Below are positions 32,351-44,468 of a stretch of 64,000 nt of DNA, in pieces. The translations under genes and the position numbers were made by a program. Position 1 is the stretch's first letter. Every line of letters begins with the position of its first letter. The notes beneath the pieces are model-generated. The model saw only the letters and a list, made by a program, of their open reading frames with translations, was not told where the DNA came from and ran no database searches. The stretch comes from Conyzicola lurida (lineage in GTDB: Bacteria; Actinomycetota; Actinomycetes; Actinomycetales; Microbacteriaceae): contig NZ_JACHMJ010000001.1 of the NCBI RefSeq assembly GCF_014204935.1, forward strand, positions 992,001 through 1,056,000. Direction: 5' to 3'.

Positions 32351-33220
32351 ATGTCCGACAGCCCCACAGTGCAGACGGTCCTCACGAGCGCCGTCTCGCA
32401 GCTGACCCTCGCGGGAGTGCCGAACCCCCGCGTCGACGCCGAACTGCTCGTCGGCCACGTGCTCGACCTCAACCGGGGCCAGGTGCAGTCCAAGGCGATT
32501 ACGGATGCCGCGATCGACGCCGCCCAGGCGACCCGGATCGCGGAGTTGGTCGAGCGCCGCGCGGCCCGCGAGCCGCTGCAGCACATCACGGGGCGCGCCC
32601 CGTTCCGCGCGCTCAACCTCGCGGTCGGCCCGGGTGTCTTCGTGCCCCGCCCCGAGACCGAGCAGGTCGTCCAGTTCGCGATCGACGCCCTGCGCGCGAC
32701 CGCCGCCGAAGCGCCCATCGGTATCGACCTCGGCACAGGCAGCGGGGCGATCGCGCTCGCCATGGCGACCGAGGTCCCCCACGCCCGCGTCTACGGCGTC
32801 GAGGTCTCGCCGCTCGCTTTCGTCTGGACCAAGCAGAACTTCCGCGAGTTCGGCGGCGACAACGCCACCCCGATCTTCACCGACCTCGCCGTCGCGCTCC
32901 CCGAGCTCGACGGCACCGTGTCGGTCGTCATCTCCAACCCGCCGTACATCCCGCGGGCCGCGATCCCGCGCGACCCCGAGGTGCGCCTGTTCGACCCCGA
33001 GATCGCGCTCTACGGCGGCGACGACGGGCTCGACGTCGTGCACCAGGTGTCCGCGACCGCGTGGCGGCTGCTGCACAGCGGCGGAACCCTCGTGATGGAA
33101 CACGGCGAGCTGCAGGCGGCCGAGATCGCCGCCCTGCTGCGCGCGGACGGCTGGACCGCCGTCGCCTCGCACCGCGACCTGCTCGGCCGCGACCGGTCCA
33201 CGACCGCGCTCCGCCCGTAG
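32351..33220 (+). CDS. prmC: Release factor glutamine N5-methyltransferase
   Basis: 289 residues. SAM-dependent enzyme methylating the GGQ glutamine of release factors. N-terminal helical substrate domain (about 1-90), then the methyltransferase fold with GIDLGTGSGAIALAMA (SAM loop) and NPPY (196-199), the catalytic motif of amino-methylating enzymes. PRPETEQVV is also family-typical. The gene is 107 nt after prfA, its substrate gene; the REP-like hairpin lies in the gap. The convergent HAD gene ends 9 nt after it. Confidence 0.93.
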   Translation: MSDSPTVQTVLTSAVSQLTLAGVPNPRVDAELLVGHVLDLNRGQVQSKAITDAAIDAAQATRIAELVERRAAREPLQHITGRAPFRALNLAVGPGVFVPRPETEQVVQFAIDALRATAAEAPIGIDLGTGSGAIALAMATEVPHARVYGVEVSPLAFVWTKQNFREFGGDNATPIFTDLAVALPELDGTVSVVISNPPYIPRAAIPRDPEVRLFDPEIALYGGDDGLDVVHQVSATAWRLLHSGGTLVMEHGELQAAEIAALLRADGWTAVASHRDLLGRDRSTTALRP

Positions 33221-33229
33221 CCGCTTCAC

Positions 33230-33844
33230 TTAGCTGCGCGCGGCCGCGAACTCCTCGATCGCCGCGAGCATCGCCTCGGGCGACTCGTAGAGGTGCGCGG
33301 TGATGCCCACGCTCGCGGCGCCCTCGATGTTCTCCGGCATGTCGTCGGCGAAGAACGCGCGCTCGGCGGGGACCCCGTACGACTCGAGCACGCGCTCGTA
33401 GACGAGCGGGTCGGGCTTGCGGGCACCGTAGTCGCTCGACGTGAACAGGTGGTCGCCGAACAGGTCGACGAGTTCGGGTGCGACGGTCGGCAGGTGCGCC
33501 CCGAGCAGCACGCCGTTGTTGGTGAGCAGGGTCACCTGCCCGAGTTCGGCGGCCCGGCGAACGGCGGCGATCGAGCCGGGACGCACGGTCATCGCGTCGC
33601 CGCGCACGCGCACCCACTCCGCCTCGTCGACGTCGCAGCCCAGCGCCGCCCGTAGAGCGGCGAGATAGTCCGCCCCCGTCGCGAACCCGCCGGCCTCGGC
33701 GGCGAACTCGCCCTCGGCGGTCCACCAGCGCTCGCGCAGTTCCTCGAGCGACAGCCCGGTCATCCGGGTCATGCCCGCCATACGGGCGCGCCAGTCGTAG
33801 TCGTAGAGCACGTCGTCCATGTCGAAGATGAAGAGCAGGGTCAC
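33230..33844 (-). CDS. HAD family hydrolase, copy 1
   Basis: 204 residues from GTG 33844. Motif I FDMDDVLYDYD carries the nucleophilic Asp, motif II is LLTNNG, motif III lies around ARKPDP, and motif IV FADDMPENI carries the metal-binding Asp pair. The cap insertion after motif I is about 65 residues, a subclass I type. Likely a small-molecule phosphatase, substrate unknown. The start overlaps the stop of a paralogous HAD gene in a GTGA arrangement, so the two are translationally coupled. Confidence 0.88.
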   Translation of the reverse strand: MTLLFIFDMDDVLYDYDWRARMAGMTRMTGLSLEELRERWWTAEGEFAAEAGGFATGADYLAALRAALGCDVDEAEWVRVRGDAMTVRPGSIAAVRRAAELGQVTLLTNNGVLLGAHLPTVAPELVDLFGDHLFTSSDYGARKPDPLVYERVLESYGVPAERAFFADDMPENIEGAASVGITAHLYESPEAMLAAIEEFAAARS

Positions 33845-34452
33845 TGGTGTCGCTCCGAGAAGGTGGTGATCGCGGCATCCAACAGTTCTGGAGTCGTGAA
33901 GAGGTGGGCGTGGATCCCGACGGCCGCGGCCCCGGCGACGTTCTCGGCGTTATCATCGGTGAAGAAGGTGTCGGCGGCGTCGGCCCCGTAGCGCTCGAGG
34001 GCCAGGCGGTAGACGAGCGGGTCGGGCTTCCGCACGCCCAGGTCGGCGCTGATCAGGCGGTTCTCCCCGACGATCGCGCACACGTCGGGCGCGATGAGGG
34101 GGAGCGCGGCGGCGAAGACCGACGGGTTGTTGGAGAGCAGCGACACGGTGCCCAGCCCGCTCGCACGGCGCAGGGCGTCGACGCTGCCGTCGATGCGCGT
34201 CATCGCGAGAGCACGCGCGTGCGCCCACTGCTCGAGCGTGAGTTCGGCGCCGGTGACACGGCCGAACTCGGCGAGGTATTCGTCGGCGGTCGGCCACTCG
34301 CCGGACTCGGCGCGGGTTTCGTACCCGGCCGCCCACCAGGTGCTGGCGAGGTGGTACTGGCTCTCGCCGCCGAGGCGGGCGAACTCCGGAAGCCGGAGCC
34401 GGAAGTTGTAGGCGTACAGGGTCTTGTCGAAGTCAAAGAGATAAAGGTCCAC
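33841..34452 (-). CDS. HAD family hydrolase, copy 2
   Basis: 203 residues from GTG 34452. HAD motif I FDFDKTLYAYN, motif II LLSNNPS, motif III VRKPDP and motif IV FTDDNAENV are all present. It is paralogous to the following gene throughout (the same layout and the same ending in a short acidic/basic helix). It is divergent from the t6A gene tsaC across 75 bp. A leaderless start is plausible (TAGCGT 10 nt upstream). The substrate is unknown. Confidence 0.88.
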   Translation of the reverse strand: MDLYLFDFDKTLYAYNFRLRLPEFARLGGESQYHLASTWWAAGYETRAESGEWPTADEYLAEFGRVTGAELTLEQWAHARALAMTRIDGSVDALRRASGLGTVSLLSNNPSVFAAALPLIAPDVCAIVGENRLISADLGVRKPDPLVYRLALERYGADAADTFFTDDNAENVAGAAAVGIHAHLFTTPELLDAAITTFSERHQ

Positions 34453-34512
34453 GAGAGTACCAACGCTACCTCGCGACGGCCACGCCGTGGCGGTTCTCAG
34501 GGTGAGGGCCGG

Positions 34513-34518
34513 TATCAT
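34513..34518 (+). promoter_or_regulatory. -10 element (TATCAT) of a near-leaderless promoter
   Basis: TATCAT ends 9 nt before ATG 34528 of the threonylcarbamoyl-AMP synthase gene, with no ribosome-binding site between. Confidence 0.45.
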
Positions 34519-34527
34519 GAACGAGAC

Positions 34528-35205
34528 ATGGCCCCCATCTACGATTGCTCGGTTGATACAGAGCTGCTCACCGGCATGCGGCTCGCTCGATTGGCTCTTG
34601 GCAAGGGAGAACTCGTCGTCCTGCCGACGGACACCGTCTACGGTGTCGCGGCCGACGCGTTCCAACCCGCCGCCGTCGCGCGCCTGCTCGCCGCGAAAGG
34701 CCGTGGACGCCAGTCGCCGCCGCCCGTGCTCATCCCCGGCATCCCGACCCTCGACGCTCTGGCGGAGACGGTGCCCGACGAAGTGCGCGCTCTCGTCGCC
34801 GCGTTCTGGCCCGGCGGACTCACCGTCATCCTGCCCGCCCGCTCGTCTCTCAACTGGGACCTCGGCGAGACCGCGGGAACCGTCGCCCTGCGGATGCCGT
34901 CGAACCGCGTCGTGCTCGAGATCCTCTCCGAGACCGGCCCCCTCGCCGTCTCCAGCGCCAACCTCACCGGCCAGCCCGCGGCGATGACCGCGGCCGAGGC
35001 CGAGGCCATGCTCGGCGACTCGGTCAGCATCTACCTCGAAGACGGACTCGCGGGGGAGACCTACCCCGACGCCGACGCCGCCACGGGATCGACGATCGTC
35101 GACGCGACCGGACTGTTGACTCCCGAGGGCAAGCTGCGCATCGTCAGACACGGCGTGATTTCGGATGACGCTATCCGGGAGATTGTCGGCGACCGATGCG
35201 AATAG
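34528..35205 (+). CDS. L-threonylcarbamoyladenylate synthase (Sua5/YciO/YrdC family)
   Basis: 225 residues. Makes threonylcarbamoyl-AMP from threonine, bicarbonate and ATP for the t6A modification of ANN-decoding tRNAs. The YrdC fold is evident: GELVVLPTDTVYGVAADAF, KGRGRQSPPPVLI (a variant of the usual K-R-P loop), FWPGGLTVIL and SSANLTGQPAA. It corresponds to the gene between prmC and rfe in mycobacteria. The C-terminus overlaps the next gene by 10 nt. Product threonine of the upstream operon is one of its substrates, though no functional coupling is implied. Confidence 0.92.
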   Translation: MAPIYDCSVDTELLTGMRLARLALGKGELVVLPTDTVYGVAADAFQPAAVARLLAAKGRGRQSPPPVLIPGIPTLDALAETVPDEVRALVAAFWPGGLTVILPARSSLNWDLGETAGTVALRMPSNRVVLEILSETGPLAVSSANLTGQPAAMTAAEAEAMLGDSVSIYLEDGLAGETYPDADAATGSTIVDATGLLTPEGKLRIVRHGVISDDAIREIVGDRCE

Positions 35206-36377
35206 TCCTCTACGTCCTGGTCACCGGGGCCTCGGCCGTCGTGACGTTCGGGTTCGCGTGGGTCATCCTCAAGCTGAGCCTGAAGTACCGCCTGTACCCG
35301 AAGGTGCGCGAGCGCGACGTGCACTCGCGCCCGACGCCGCGTCTCGGCGGTATCGCCATGTTCCTCGGCATCGTCGTCGCCCTCGGCGTCGCGTCGCAGG
35401 TGCCGGGGCTCAGCCTGATCTTCTCCGAGCCGCTCAAGGTGTGGGGGCTGCTGGCGGCGTCGCTCATCATCGTGCTCATCGGTGTCGCCGACGACATCTG
35501 GGACCTCGACTGGATGACCAAGCTCTCCGGTCAGATCATCGCCGGCGGGGTGCTCGCCTGGTCCGGCATCCAGATCTACACGCTGCCCATCGGCGGATAC
35601 CTCGTGCCGCCGCCCATGGTGTCGCTCGTCATCACCGTGCTCGCCGTGGTACTCGTGATGAACGCGATCAACTTCATCGACGGGCTCGACGGGCTCGTCG
35701 CCGGCGTCGCGATCATCGCGAACGGCGTCTTCTTCATCTACAGCTACGTGCTCGCCACCTCCCAGGGCCAGTCCGAGTACTTCAACCTCGCGTCGCTCAT
35801 CACCGCCGTGCTCATCGGTGCGTGCGTGGGATTCCTCCCGTTCAACTTCCACCCCGCGAAGATGTTCATGGGGGATGCCGGTGCTCTCCTGGTCGGCCTG
35901 CTGATGGCGGCATCCGCTATTTCGGTCACCGGCCAGGTCGACCCGGGCTTCCTCGACCAGCCCGACGTCTTCAGCGCCTACCTGCTGCCGGCCTTCATCC
36001 CGATCCTGCTGCCGTTCGCCGTGCTGCTGATCCCGCTGCTCGACTTCGCCCTCGCCGTCGTGCGCCGGCTGAGCAAGGGCAAGTCGCCCTTCTCGGCCGA
36101 CCGGCTGCACCTGCACCACCGGCTGCTCGACATGGGGCACAGCCACCTGCAGTCGGTGCTGATCTTCTACGGCTGGACGGCCGTCATCGCCGTCGGCTGT
36201 CTCTCGTTCATGTTCCTCCCCTTCGTCTGGGCAGCACTCCTCGTGTTCCTCGGACTCATCGCCTGCAGCATCGTGACTTTCGGTCCGCTGCGTCACAGCA
36301 GGCGGTCCCGCACTCTCGTCGCGGCCGGTGTCACCGTGCCCGACGATTCCGCCCAGAAAGGCACCTCCCATGACTGA
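35196..36377 (+). CDS. Polyprenyl-phosphate GlcNAc-1-phosphate transferase (MraY/WecA family)
   Basis: 393 residues with about eleven transmembrane helices. It transfers a sugar-1-phosphate, GlcNAc-1-P in the WecA/Rfe type, from UDP to polyprenyl phosphate, starting a wall polysaccharide. Catalytic features: GVADDIWDLDW (the Asp pair at about 98-99), NFIDGLDGLVAG, MFMGDAGA and the cytoplasmic HLHHRLLDMGH motif. The gene overlaps the upstream tsaC-like gene by 10 nt and the following small membrane gene by 8 nt. This is the rfe position of the mycobacterial cluster, directly before the atp operon. Confidence 0.93.
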   Translation: MRIVLYVLVTGASAVVTFGFAWVILKLSLKYRLYPKVRERDVHSRPTPRLGGIAMFLGIVVALGVASQVPGLSLIFSEPLKVWGLLAASLIIVLIGVADDIWDLDWMTKLSGQIIAGGVLAWSGIQIYTLPIGGYLVPPPMVSLVITVLAVVLVMNAINFIDGLDGLVAGVAIIANGVFFIYSYVLATSQGQSEYFNLASLITAVLIGACVGFLPFNFHPAKMFMGDAGALLVGLLMAASAISVTGQVDPGFLDQPDVFSAYLLPAFIPILLPFAVLLIPLLDFALAVVRRLSKGKSPFSADRLHLHHRLLDMGHSHLQSVLIFYGWTAVIAVGCLSFMFLPFVWAALLVFLGLIACSIVTFGPLRHSRRSRTLVAAGVTVPDDSAQKGTSHD

Positions 36378-36864
36378 ACCGACCCGTGAGTCGCGCGCCC
36401 AGGCCGAGACGAACTGGAGCTCGAGCGCGCTCAGCGCCACCGAGATCTTCACGCGCGTGCTGCGCTACACCGGTCTGCTCGCGATCGCGCTCATCGTCGT
36501 CGGGGGACTGGTCGGCTTCCTGGTCGCCGGAACCAACGGGCTGTGGAGCGCCGTGAGCGCCGCCGTAGTGGCCGTGATCTTCTCCGCGATCACCGTCGTG
36601 AGCATGATCACCGCGATCAAATACTCGCTCAACGCGTTCTTCGCGATCGTGATGGGGTCGTGGCTGCTGAAGTTCGTCGCCTTCGTGGTGGTGCTCCTCG
36701 TGTTGCGCGACCAGCCGTTCATCGACCCGATCGTGTTCTTCCTGACACTGGTCGTCGCGCTCGTCGGAACCGCCGTGATCGACGCGATCGTGGTCATGCG
36801 CTCCCGCGTGGCGTATGTCGACCAGTCGATTCTGCCGAAGCCTCCCGTCGATCCCGCCGAATAG
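36370..36864 (+). CDS. Small AtpI-like membrane protein preceding the ATP synthase operon
   Basis: 164 residues with four transmembrane helices (about 33-52, 58-79, 87-108, 117-137). It occupies the position of the M. tuberculosis Rv1303 gene and of AtpI in other bacteria, where the small protein aids assembly of the c-ring or supplies magnesium. Sequence similarity to AtpI is weak, so the assignment rests on position and topology. The start ATG 36370 overlaps the stop of the transferase gene. Confidence 0.8.
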   Translation: MTEPTRESRAQAETNWSSSALSATEIFTRVLRYTGLLAIALIVVGGLVGFLVAGTNGLWSAVSAAVVAVIFSAITVVSMITAIKYSLNAFFAIVMGSWLLKFVAFVVVLLVLRDQPFIDPIVFFLTLVVALVGTAVIDAIVVMRSRVAYVDQSILPKPPVDPAE

Positions 36865-37037
36865 CGCGGTTAAAAGGTTGCAGCGCATGCATGTTCCCCG
36901 TTCGGGTCATCGGCACGTGTCAACTATTGGTATTGTTTTAGAGATCGATCCGAGCGCTTCACCGCGCCGGTTGCGTGTCACCACTGTCCCTTCCGCCTCT
37001 GCTCGCGCATGCGCCCCACAAACAGGAGATAGCGCTG
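36865..37037 (+). promoter_or_regulatory. Upstream region of the ATP synthase operon
   Basis: 173 bp between the AtpI-like gene and atpB. An AT-rich patch (GGTATTGTTTTAGAG, about 36930-36944) may hold the -10 element. AGGAGA at about 37024-37029 is a strong ribosome-binding site that decides the atpB start at TTG 37038. Confidence 0.45.
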
Positions 37038-38146
<1,109 letters not shown>

Positions 38147-38160
38147 GGCCGGTCCAGTAG

Positions 38161-38717
<557 letters not shown>

Positions 38718-38718
<1 letters not shown>

Positions 38719-39506
38719 TGGGTTCGGCAACGAGAGAAGCACTCTCCAATTCGCGTTCGGCACTGGCCGGACTCGGTGGCAAGGCGCAACTGGCGACGGG
38801 CGAACAACTGCTCGCCGCCGGTCGTGTGCTCGGCACATCCTTCCAGTTGCGTGCTGCTCTCGCCGATCCCTCCGGTGACCGCGACGCCAAGCTGTCGATC
38901 GTCAACGCGGTATTCGCGTCGATCGACGCTTCGGCTCGCGAGTTGTTGGGCGTCATCGCGACGAACGTGTGGTCGTCGGAAGACGACCTCCTCGCCGGGG
39001 TGGAAGAGATCGGGATCCGGGTTCTCGCCCAGTCCGCGCCGTCGTCGGACATCGAGGCGGAACTCTTCGCCTTCGGTGCCGTCGTGCAGTCGGACTCCCA
39101 GCTCGAACTCGCGGTCGGCAGCAAGCTCGGTTCCGACGAGTCGAAGGCAGCGCTCATCGAGCGTCTCCTCGGCGCGAAGGCCAGCAAGCAGTCCGTCGCG
39201 ATCGTGTCGCACCTCGTGCAGCAGCCGCGAGGCCGCCGCATCGGCGAACTGTTGAGATTCGCCACCAGCGTCGTCGCTGACGAGGCCGGACTCGCGGTCG
39301 CCACCGTCACGACCGCCTCGGCCATCTCGGCCGAGCAGCTCACGCGCCTGACGGCGGCCCTCTCGGCCAACTACGGCCGCGGACTGCGAATCAACCACGT
39401 GATCGACCCGTCGCTCGTCGGCGGAGTGCGCGTGCAGTTGGGCGACGAAGTGATCGACGGCAGCGTCGCGTCCCGACTCAACGAACTCAGGCTTCAGCTC
39501 GCCTAG
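38718..39506 (+). CDS. atpH: ATP synthase F1 subunit delta
   Basis: 262 residues from GTG 38718. The delta subunit joins the peripheral stalk to the top of F1. Actinobacterial delta subunits are long (about 260-270 residues, compared with about 180 in Escherichia coli) because of an N-terminal extension, and this one agrees. The OSCP-like end [29 protein letters not shown] is typical. It is coupled to atpF by a 1-nt overlap. Confidence 0.93.
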
Positions 39507-39547
39507 GGGCGGCTGCACAGACTTTCCACCAGAAGAGGAAAAAGAAG

Positions 39548-41185
39548 ATGGCAGAACTAACAATCAGCCCGGATGAGATCCGCGACGCGCTGAAAGACTT
39601 CGTCAAGGCTTACGAGCCTGGCGCATCCGCCACCACGGAGGTCGGCTACGTCGTCGACGCCGCTGACGGCATCGCCCACGTCGAGGGTCTCCCCGGCGTG
39701 ATGGCCAACGAGCTCATCAAGTTCTCCAACGGCGTCCTGGGCCTCGCCCAGAACCTCGACGAGAACGAAATCGGCGTCGTCGTGCTCGGCGAGTTCAACG
39801 ACATCGTCGAGGGCATGGAGGTGACCCGCACCGGCGAGGTTCTCTCCGTCCCCGTGGGCGACGCCTACCTCGGTCGCGTCGTCGACCCGCTCGGCACCCC
39901 GATCGACGGTCTCGGCGAGATCGTCGCGGAAAGCCGTCGTGCCCTCGAGCTCCAGGCTCCCGGCGTTATGCAGCGCAAGAGCGTGCACGAGCCCATGCAG
40001 ACCGGTATCAAGGCAATCGACGCCATGATCCCGATCGGCCGTGGACAGCGCCAGCTGATCATCGGCGACCGCCAGACCGGTAAGACGGCCATCGCGATCG
40101 ACACGATCATCAACCAGAAGGCCAACTGGGAGTCGGGCGACGTCAACAAGCAGGTCCGCTGCATCTACGTCGCCATCGGCCAGAAGGGCTCCACGATCGC
40201 CGCCGTCAAGGGCGCGCTCGAGGACGCCGGAGCCATGGAGTACACGACGATCGTCGCCGCTCCCGCCTCCGACCCCGCCGGCTTCAAGTACCTCGCTCCC
40301 TACACCGGTTCGGCCATCGGCCAGCACTGGATGTACTCGGGCAAGCACGTCCTGATCATCTTCGACGACCTGTCGAAGCAGGCAGAGGCCTACCGCGCCG
40401 TCTCCCTCCTGCTGCGTCGCCCGCCGGGACGCGAAGCGTACCCGGGTGACGTCTTCTACCTGCACTCGCGTCTGCTCGAGCGTTGCGCCAAGCTCTCCGA
40501 CGCCCTCGGCGCCGGATCGATGACCGGTCTCCCGATCATCGAGACCAAGGCCAACGACGTCTCCGCGTACATCCCGACCAACGTGATCTCGATCACCGAC
40601 GGCCAGATCTTCCTGCAGTCCGACCTCTTCAACGCCAACCAGCGTCCCGCGGTCGACGTCGGAATCTCGGTCTCGCGAGTCGGCGGCGACGCCCAGGTGA
40701 AGTCGATCAAGAAGGTCTCGGGAACGCTCAAGCTCGAGCTCGCCCAGTACCGCTCGCTCGAGGCATTCGCGATGTTCGCATCCGACCTCGACCCCACGAG
40801 CCGTCGCCAGCTTGCCCGTGGCGCCCGCCTCACCGAGCTCCTGCGCCAGCCGCAGTACTCGCCGTACCCCGTCGAGGACCAGGTCGTCTCGATCTGGGCC
40901 GGAACGAACGGCAAGCTCGACGAGGTCCCCGTCGAAGACGTTCTCCGCTTCGAGCGCGAACTGCTCGACTACCTCGGCCGCAACACCGAGATCCTCACCA
41001 CGCTTCGCGAGACGAACCTGCTGAGCGACGACACCGTTGCAGCTCTCGGTGAGAGCGTCGACAAGTTCAAGCTCGAGTTCCTGACCGGCGAGGGCAACCC
41101 GCTCCTCTCCGTCGGTTCCGAAAAGTTCGACGAGCTCGCCAAGGAAGACGTCAACCAGGAAAAGATCGTCAAGCAGAAGCGCTGA
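39548..41185 (+). CDS. atpA: ATP synthase F1 subunit alpha
   Basis: 545 residues. Non-catalytic nucleotide-binding subunit with Walker A GDRQTGKT (173-180), the [15 protein letters not shown] segment and the C-terminal helical domain. A ribosome-binding site (AAGAGGAAAAAG) precedes ATG 39548. The final 30 residues form a charged tail ([15 protein letters not shown]) of the type seen in other actinobacterial alpha subunits, where it can restrain ATP hydrolysis. Confidence 0.97.
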   Translation: MAELTISPDEIRDALKDFVKAYEPGASATTEVGYVVDAADGIAHVEGLPGVMANELIKFSNGVLGLAQNLDENEIGVVVLGEFNDIVEGMEVTRTGEVLSVPVGDAYLGRVVDPLGTPIDGLGEIVAESRRALELQAPGVMQRKSVHEPMQTGIKAIDAMIPIGRGQRQLIIGDRQTGKTAIAIDTIINQKANWESGDVNKQVRCIYVAIGQKGSTIAAVKGALEDAGAMEYTTIVAAPASDPAGFKYLAPYTGSAIGQHWMYSGKHVLIIFDDLSKQAEAYRAVSLLLRRPPGREAYPGDVFYLHSRLLERCAKLSDALGAGSMTGLPIIETKANDVSAYIPTNVISITDGQIFLQSDLFNANQRPAVDVGISVSRVGGDAQVKSIKKVSGTLKLELAQYRSLEAFAMFASDLDPTSRRQLARGARLTELLRQPQYSPYPVEDQVVSIWAGTNGKLDEVPVEDVLRFERELLDYLGRNTEILTTLRETNLLSDDTVAALGESVDKFKLEFLTGEGNPLLSVGSEKFDELAKEDVNQEKIVKQKR

Positions 41186-41233
41186 GCGCCCCTGTCACCG
41201 ACCATCGATTACTGAAACAAAAGGAAGAAAGAC

Positions 41234-42133
41234 ATGGGAGCGCAACTTCGGGTCTACCGGCAGAAAATCAAGTCTGCCCAGACGACCAAGAAGATCACTC
41301 GGGCCATGGAGCTCATCTCCGCTTCGCGCATTCAGAAAGCGCAGCAGCGGGTTGCAGCCTCGGGGCCGTACTCACGCGCCGTGACGCGTGCCGTGTCGGC
41401 GGTTGCCACGTTCTCCAACGTCGACCACATTCTCACGACGGAGCCGGAGAAGATCGAGCGCGCAGCGATCGTCATCTTCGCCTCCGACCGTGGTCTCGCC
41501 GGCGCGTTCAGCTCGAACGTGCTGCGCGAGGCCGGTGAGCTCGCAGCCCTGCTCACGAGCCAGGGCCGCGAGGTCGTCTACTACCTCGTCGGACGCAAGG
41601 CGATCGCGAACTTCGCGTTCCGCAAGCGCGAGTCGGAGCAGGTCTGGACGGGTTCCACCGAGAAGCCGGTCTTCGAAACGGCACAGTCCATCGGAGAGGC
41701 GCTCGTCGCGAAGTTCATCCAGCCCGCGAGCGAGGGTGGCGTCGACGAGATCCACATCGTGTACAACCGCTTCGTCAGTGTCGTCACCCAGGTGGCCGAG
41801 GTCGTCCGACTTCTTCCCCTCGAGGTCGTCGAAGGTGTGGAGGCTCCCGACGAGTCCGAACTCCTGCCGCTGTACGAGTTCGAGCCCGATGTCGGGAACG
41901 TGCTCGACGCGCTGCTCCCCGTCTACATCGAGAGCCGTATCTTCAACGCCATGCTGCAGTCGGCTGCTTCCGAGCACGCCGCCCGCCAGCGCGCGATGAA
42001 GTCGGCGAGCGACAACGCGGACAAGCTCATCAAGGACTACACCCGGCTTTCGAATAACGCTCGTCAGTCCGAGATCACCCAGCAGATTTCCGAGATCGTT
42101 GGCGGCGCAGACGCCCTCAGCTCGGCGAAATAG
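41234..42133 (+). CDS. atpG: ATP synthase F1 subunit gamma
   Basis: 299 residues, the central rotor shaft. The conserved N-terminal helix [25 protein letters not shown] and the C-terminal helix ([23 protein letters not shown]) form the coiled coil inserted into F1; a Rossmann-like middle domain includes [28 protein letters not shown] precedes the ATG. Confidence 0.96.
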   Translation: MGAQLRVYRQKIKSAQTTKKITRAMELISASRIQKAQQRVAASGPYSRAVTRAVSAVATFSNVDHILTTEPEKIERAAIVIFASDRGLAGAFSSNVLREAGELAALLTSQGREVVYYLVGRKAIANFAFRKRESEQVWTGSTEKPVFETAQSIGEALVAKFIQPASEGGVDEIHIVYNRFVSVVTQVAEVVRLLPLEVVEGVEAPDESELLPLYEFEPDVGNVLDALLPVYIESRIFNAMLQSAASEHAARQRAMKSASDNADKLIKDYTRLSNNARQSEITQQISEIVGGADALSSAK

Positions 42134-43621
<1,488 letters not shown>

Positions 43622-43623
43622 CC

Positions 43624-43884
43624 ATGGCCGAACTCAAGGTCAGCGTCGTCTCCGCGGACAGCGAGGTATGGTCCGGGCTGGCGAAGCGCGTCGTCGCACG
43701 CACCACCGAGGGTGAGATCGGAATCCTTCCCGATCACGAGCCGATCCTGGCGATTCTCGGTGCGGGCGAAGTCCGCGTCACGGCTGTCGACGGTTCTGTG
43801 ATCAAGGCGAACGCCGAAGACGGCTTCCTCTCGGTGGAGAACAACTCCGTGACCATCGTCGCGCGTAACGCGGAACTGGTCTAA
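43624..43884 (+). CDS. atpC: ATP synthase F1 subunit epsilon
   Basis: 86 residues from ATG 43624, 2 nt after atpD. Contains only the N-terminal beta-sandwich domain (AELKVSVVSADSEVWSG to VENNSVTIVARNAEL); the C-terminal two-helix hairpin of the longer epsilon subunits is missing. This length is common in Microbacteriaceae. It couples F1 to the rotor; lacking the hairpin, it cannot insert into F1 as an inhibitor. Confidence 0.92.
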   Translation: MAELKVSVVSADSEVWSGLAKRVVARTTEGEIGILPDHEPILAILGAGEVRVTAVDGSVIKANAEDGFLSVENNSVTIVARNAELV

Positions 43885-43889
43885 CGACG

Positions 43890-44462
43890 GTGCTCGTGGC
43901 GATGGCCGGTCTTCCGGGAACCGGAAAATCGGCCATCGCCGAGCTCGTCGGTGCGCGGCTACTCAAGCCGGTTGTGTCGGTCGATCCCATCGAGTCCGCG
44001 ATTCTGCGGGCCGGGATCGACAACGACCAGCCGACGGGGCTAGCCGCGTATCTCGTTGCCGAGACTCTCGCCGACTCCGTCCTCCGGTCGGGCCACGGAG
44101 CGATTGTCGACGCGGTGAACGCGGTCGATCCGGCCCGCGAGCAGTGGGTCGCCCTCGCGGCCCGGCACAACGAACCCCTCGTCTTCATCGAGGTCGTCTG
44201 CTCCGACCTCGCGCTCCACCGCTCCCGGCTCGAAGCCCGGGAGCGCAACCTCCCGCACGTCTCGGAGCCCTCGTGGTTTGCGGTCGAGCAGAGCCTCGAC
44301 GAGTACTCCGTCTGGTCCGGCACCAGCGGCTCGGTGCCGCGGCTCACGCTCGACTCGGTCGAACCGCTCGACGCGCTCGTCGACCGGGCCATCGAGTTCA
44401 TCGTCACCGCTCGCGGCTACACCGCACCGGGTCCGGGCCGTTCCGGTACCCCCACTACTTAG
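43890..44462 (+). CDS. P-loop (AAA family) nucleotide kinase-like protein
   Basis: 190 residues from GTG 43890, 5 nt after atpC, so it is probably transcribed with the ATP synthase operon. Walker A GLPGTGKS lies at 7-14. A Walker-B-like hydrophobic stretch plus Asp (HGAIVDAVNAVD) follows, then a lid-like basic helix (SRLEARERN). The layout is that of small kinases of the zeta-toxin/gluconate-kinase type. The substrate is unknown. Its position 3' of atpC is not part of the classical atp operon. Confidence 0.82.
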   Translation: MLVAMAGLPGTGKSAIAELVGARLLKPVVSVDPIESAILRAGIDNDQPTGLAAYLVAETLADSVLRSGHGAIVDAVNAVDPAREQWVALAARHNEPLVFIEVVCSDLALHRSRLEARERNLPHVSEPSWFAVEQSLDEYSVWSGTSGSVPRLTLDSVEPLDALVDRAIEFIVTARGYTAPGPGRSGTPTT

Positions 44463-44468
44463 GACCCG

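Noticed and set aside
36975-37037. GTG 36975 as the atpB start
   Set aside because: The added residues are not family-like, and a strong AGGAGA ribosome-binding site points to TTG 37038. Still possible, so it is recorded as an alternative.
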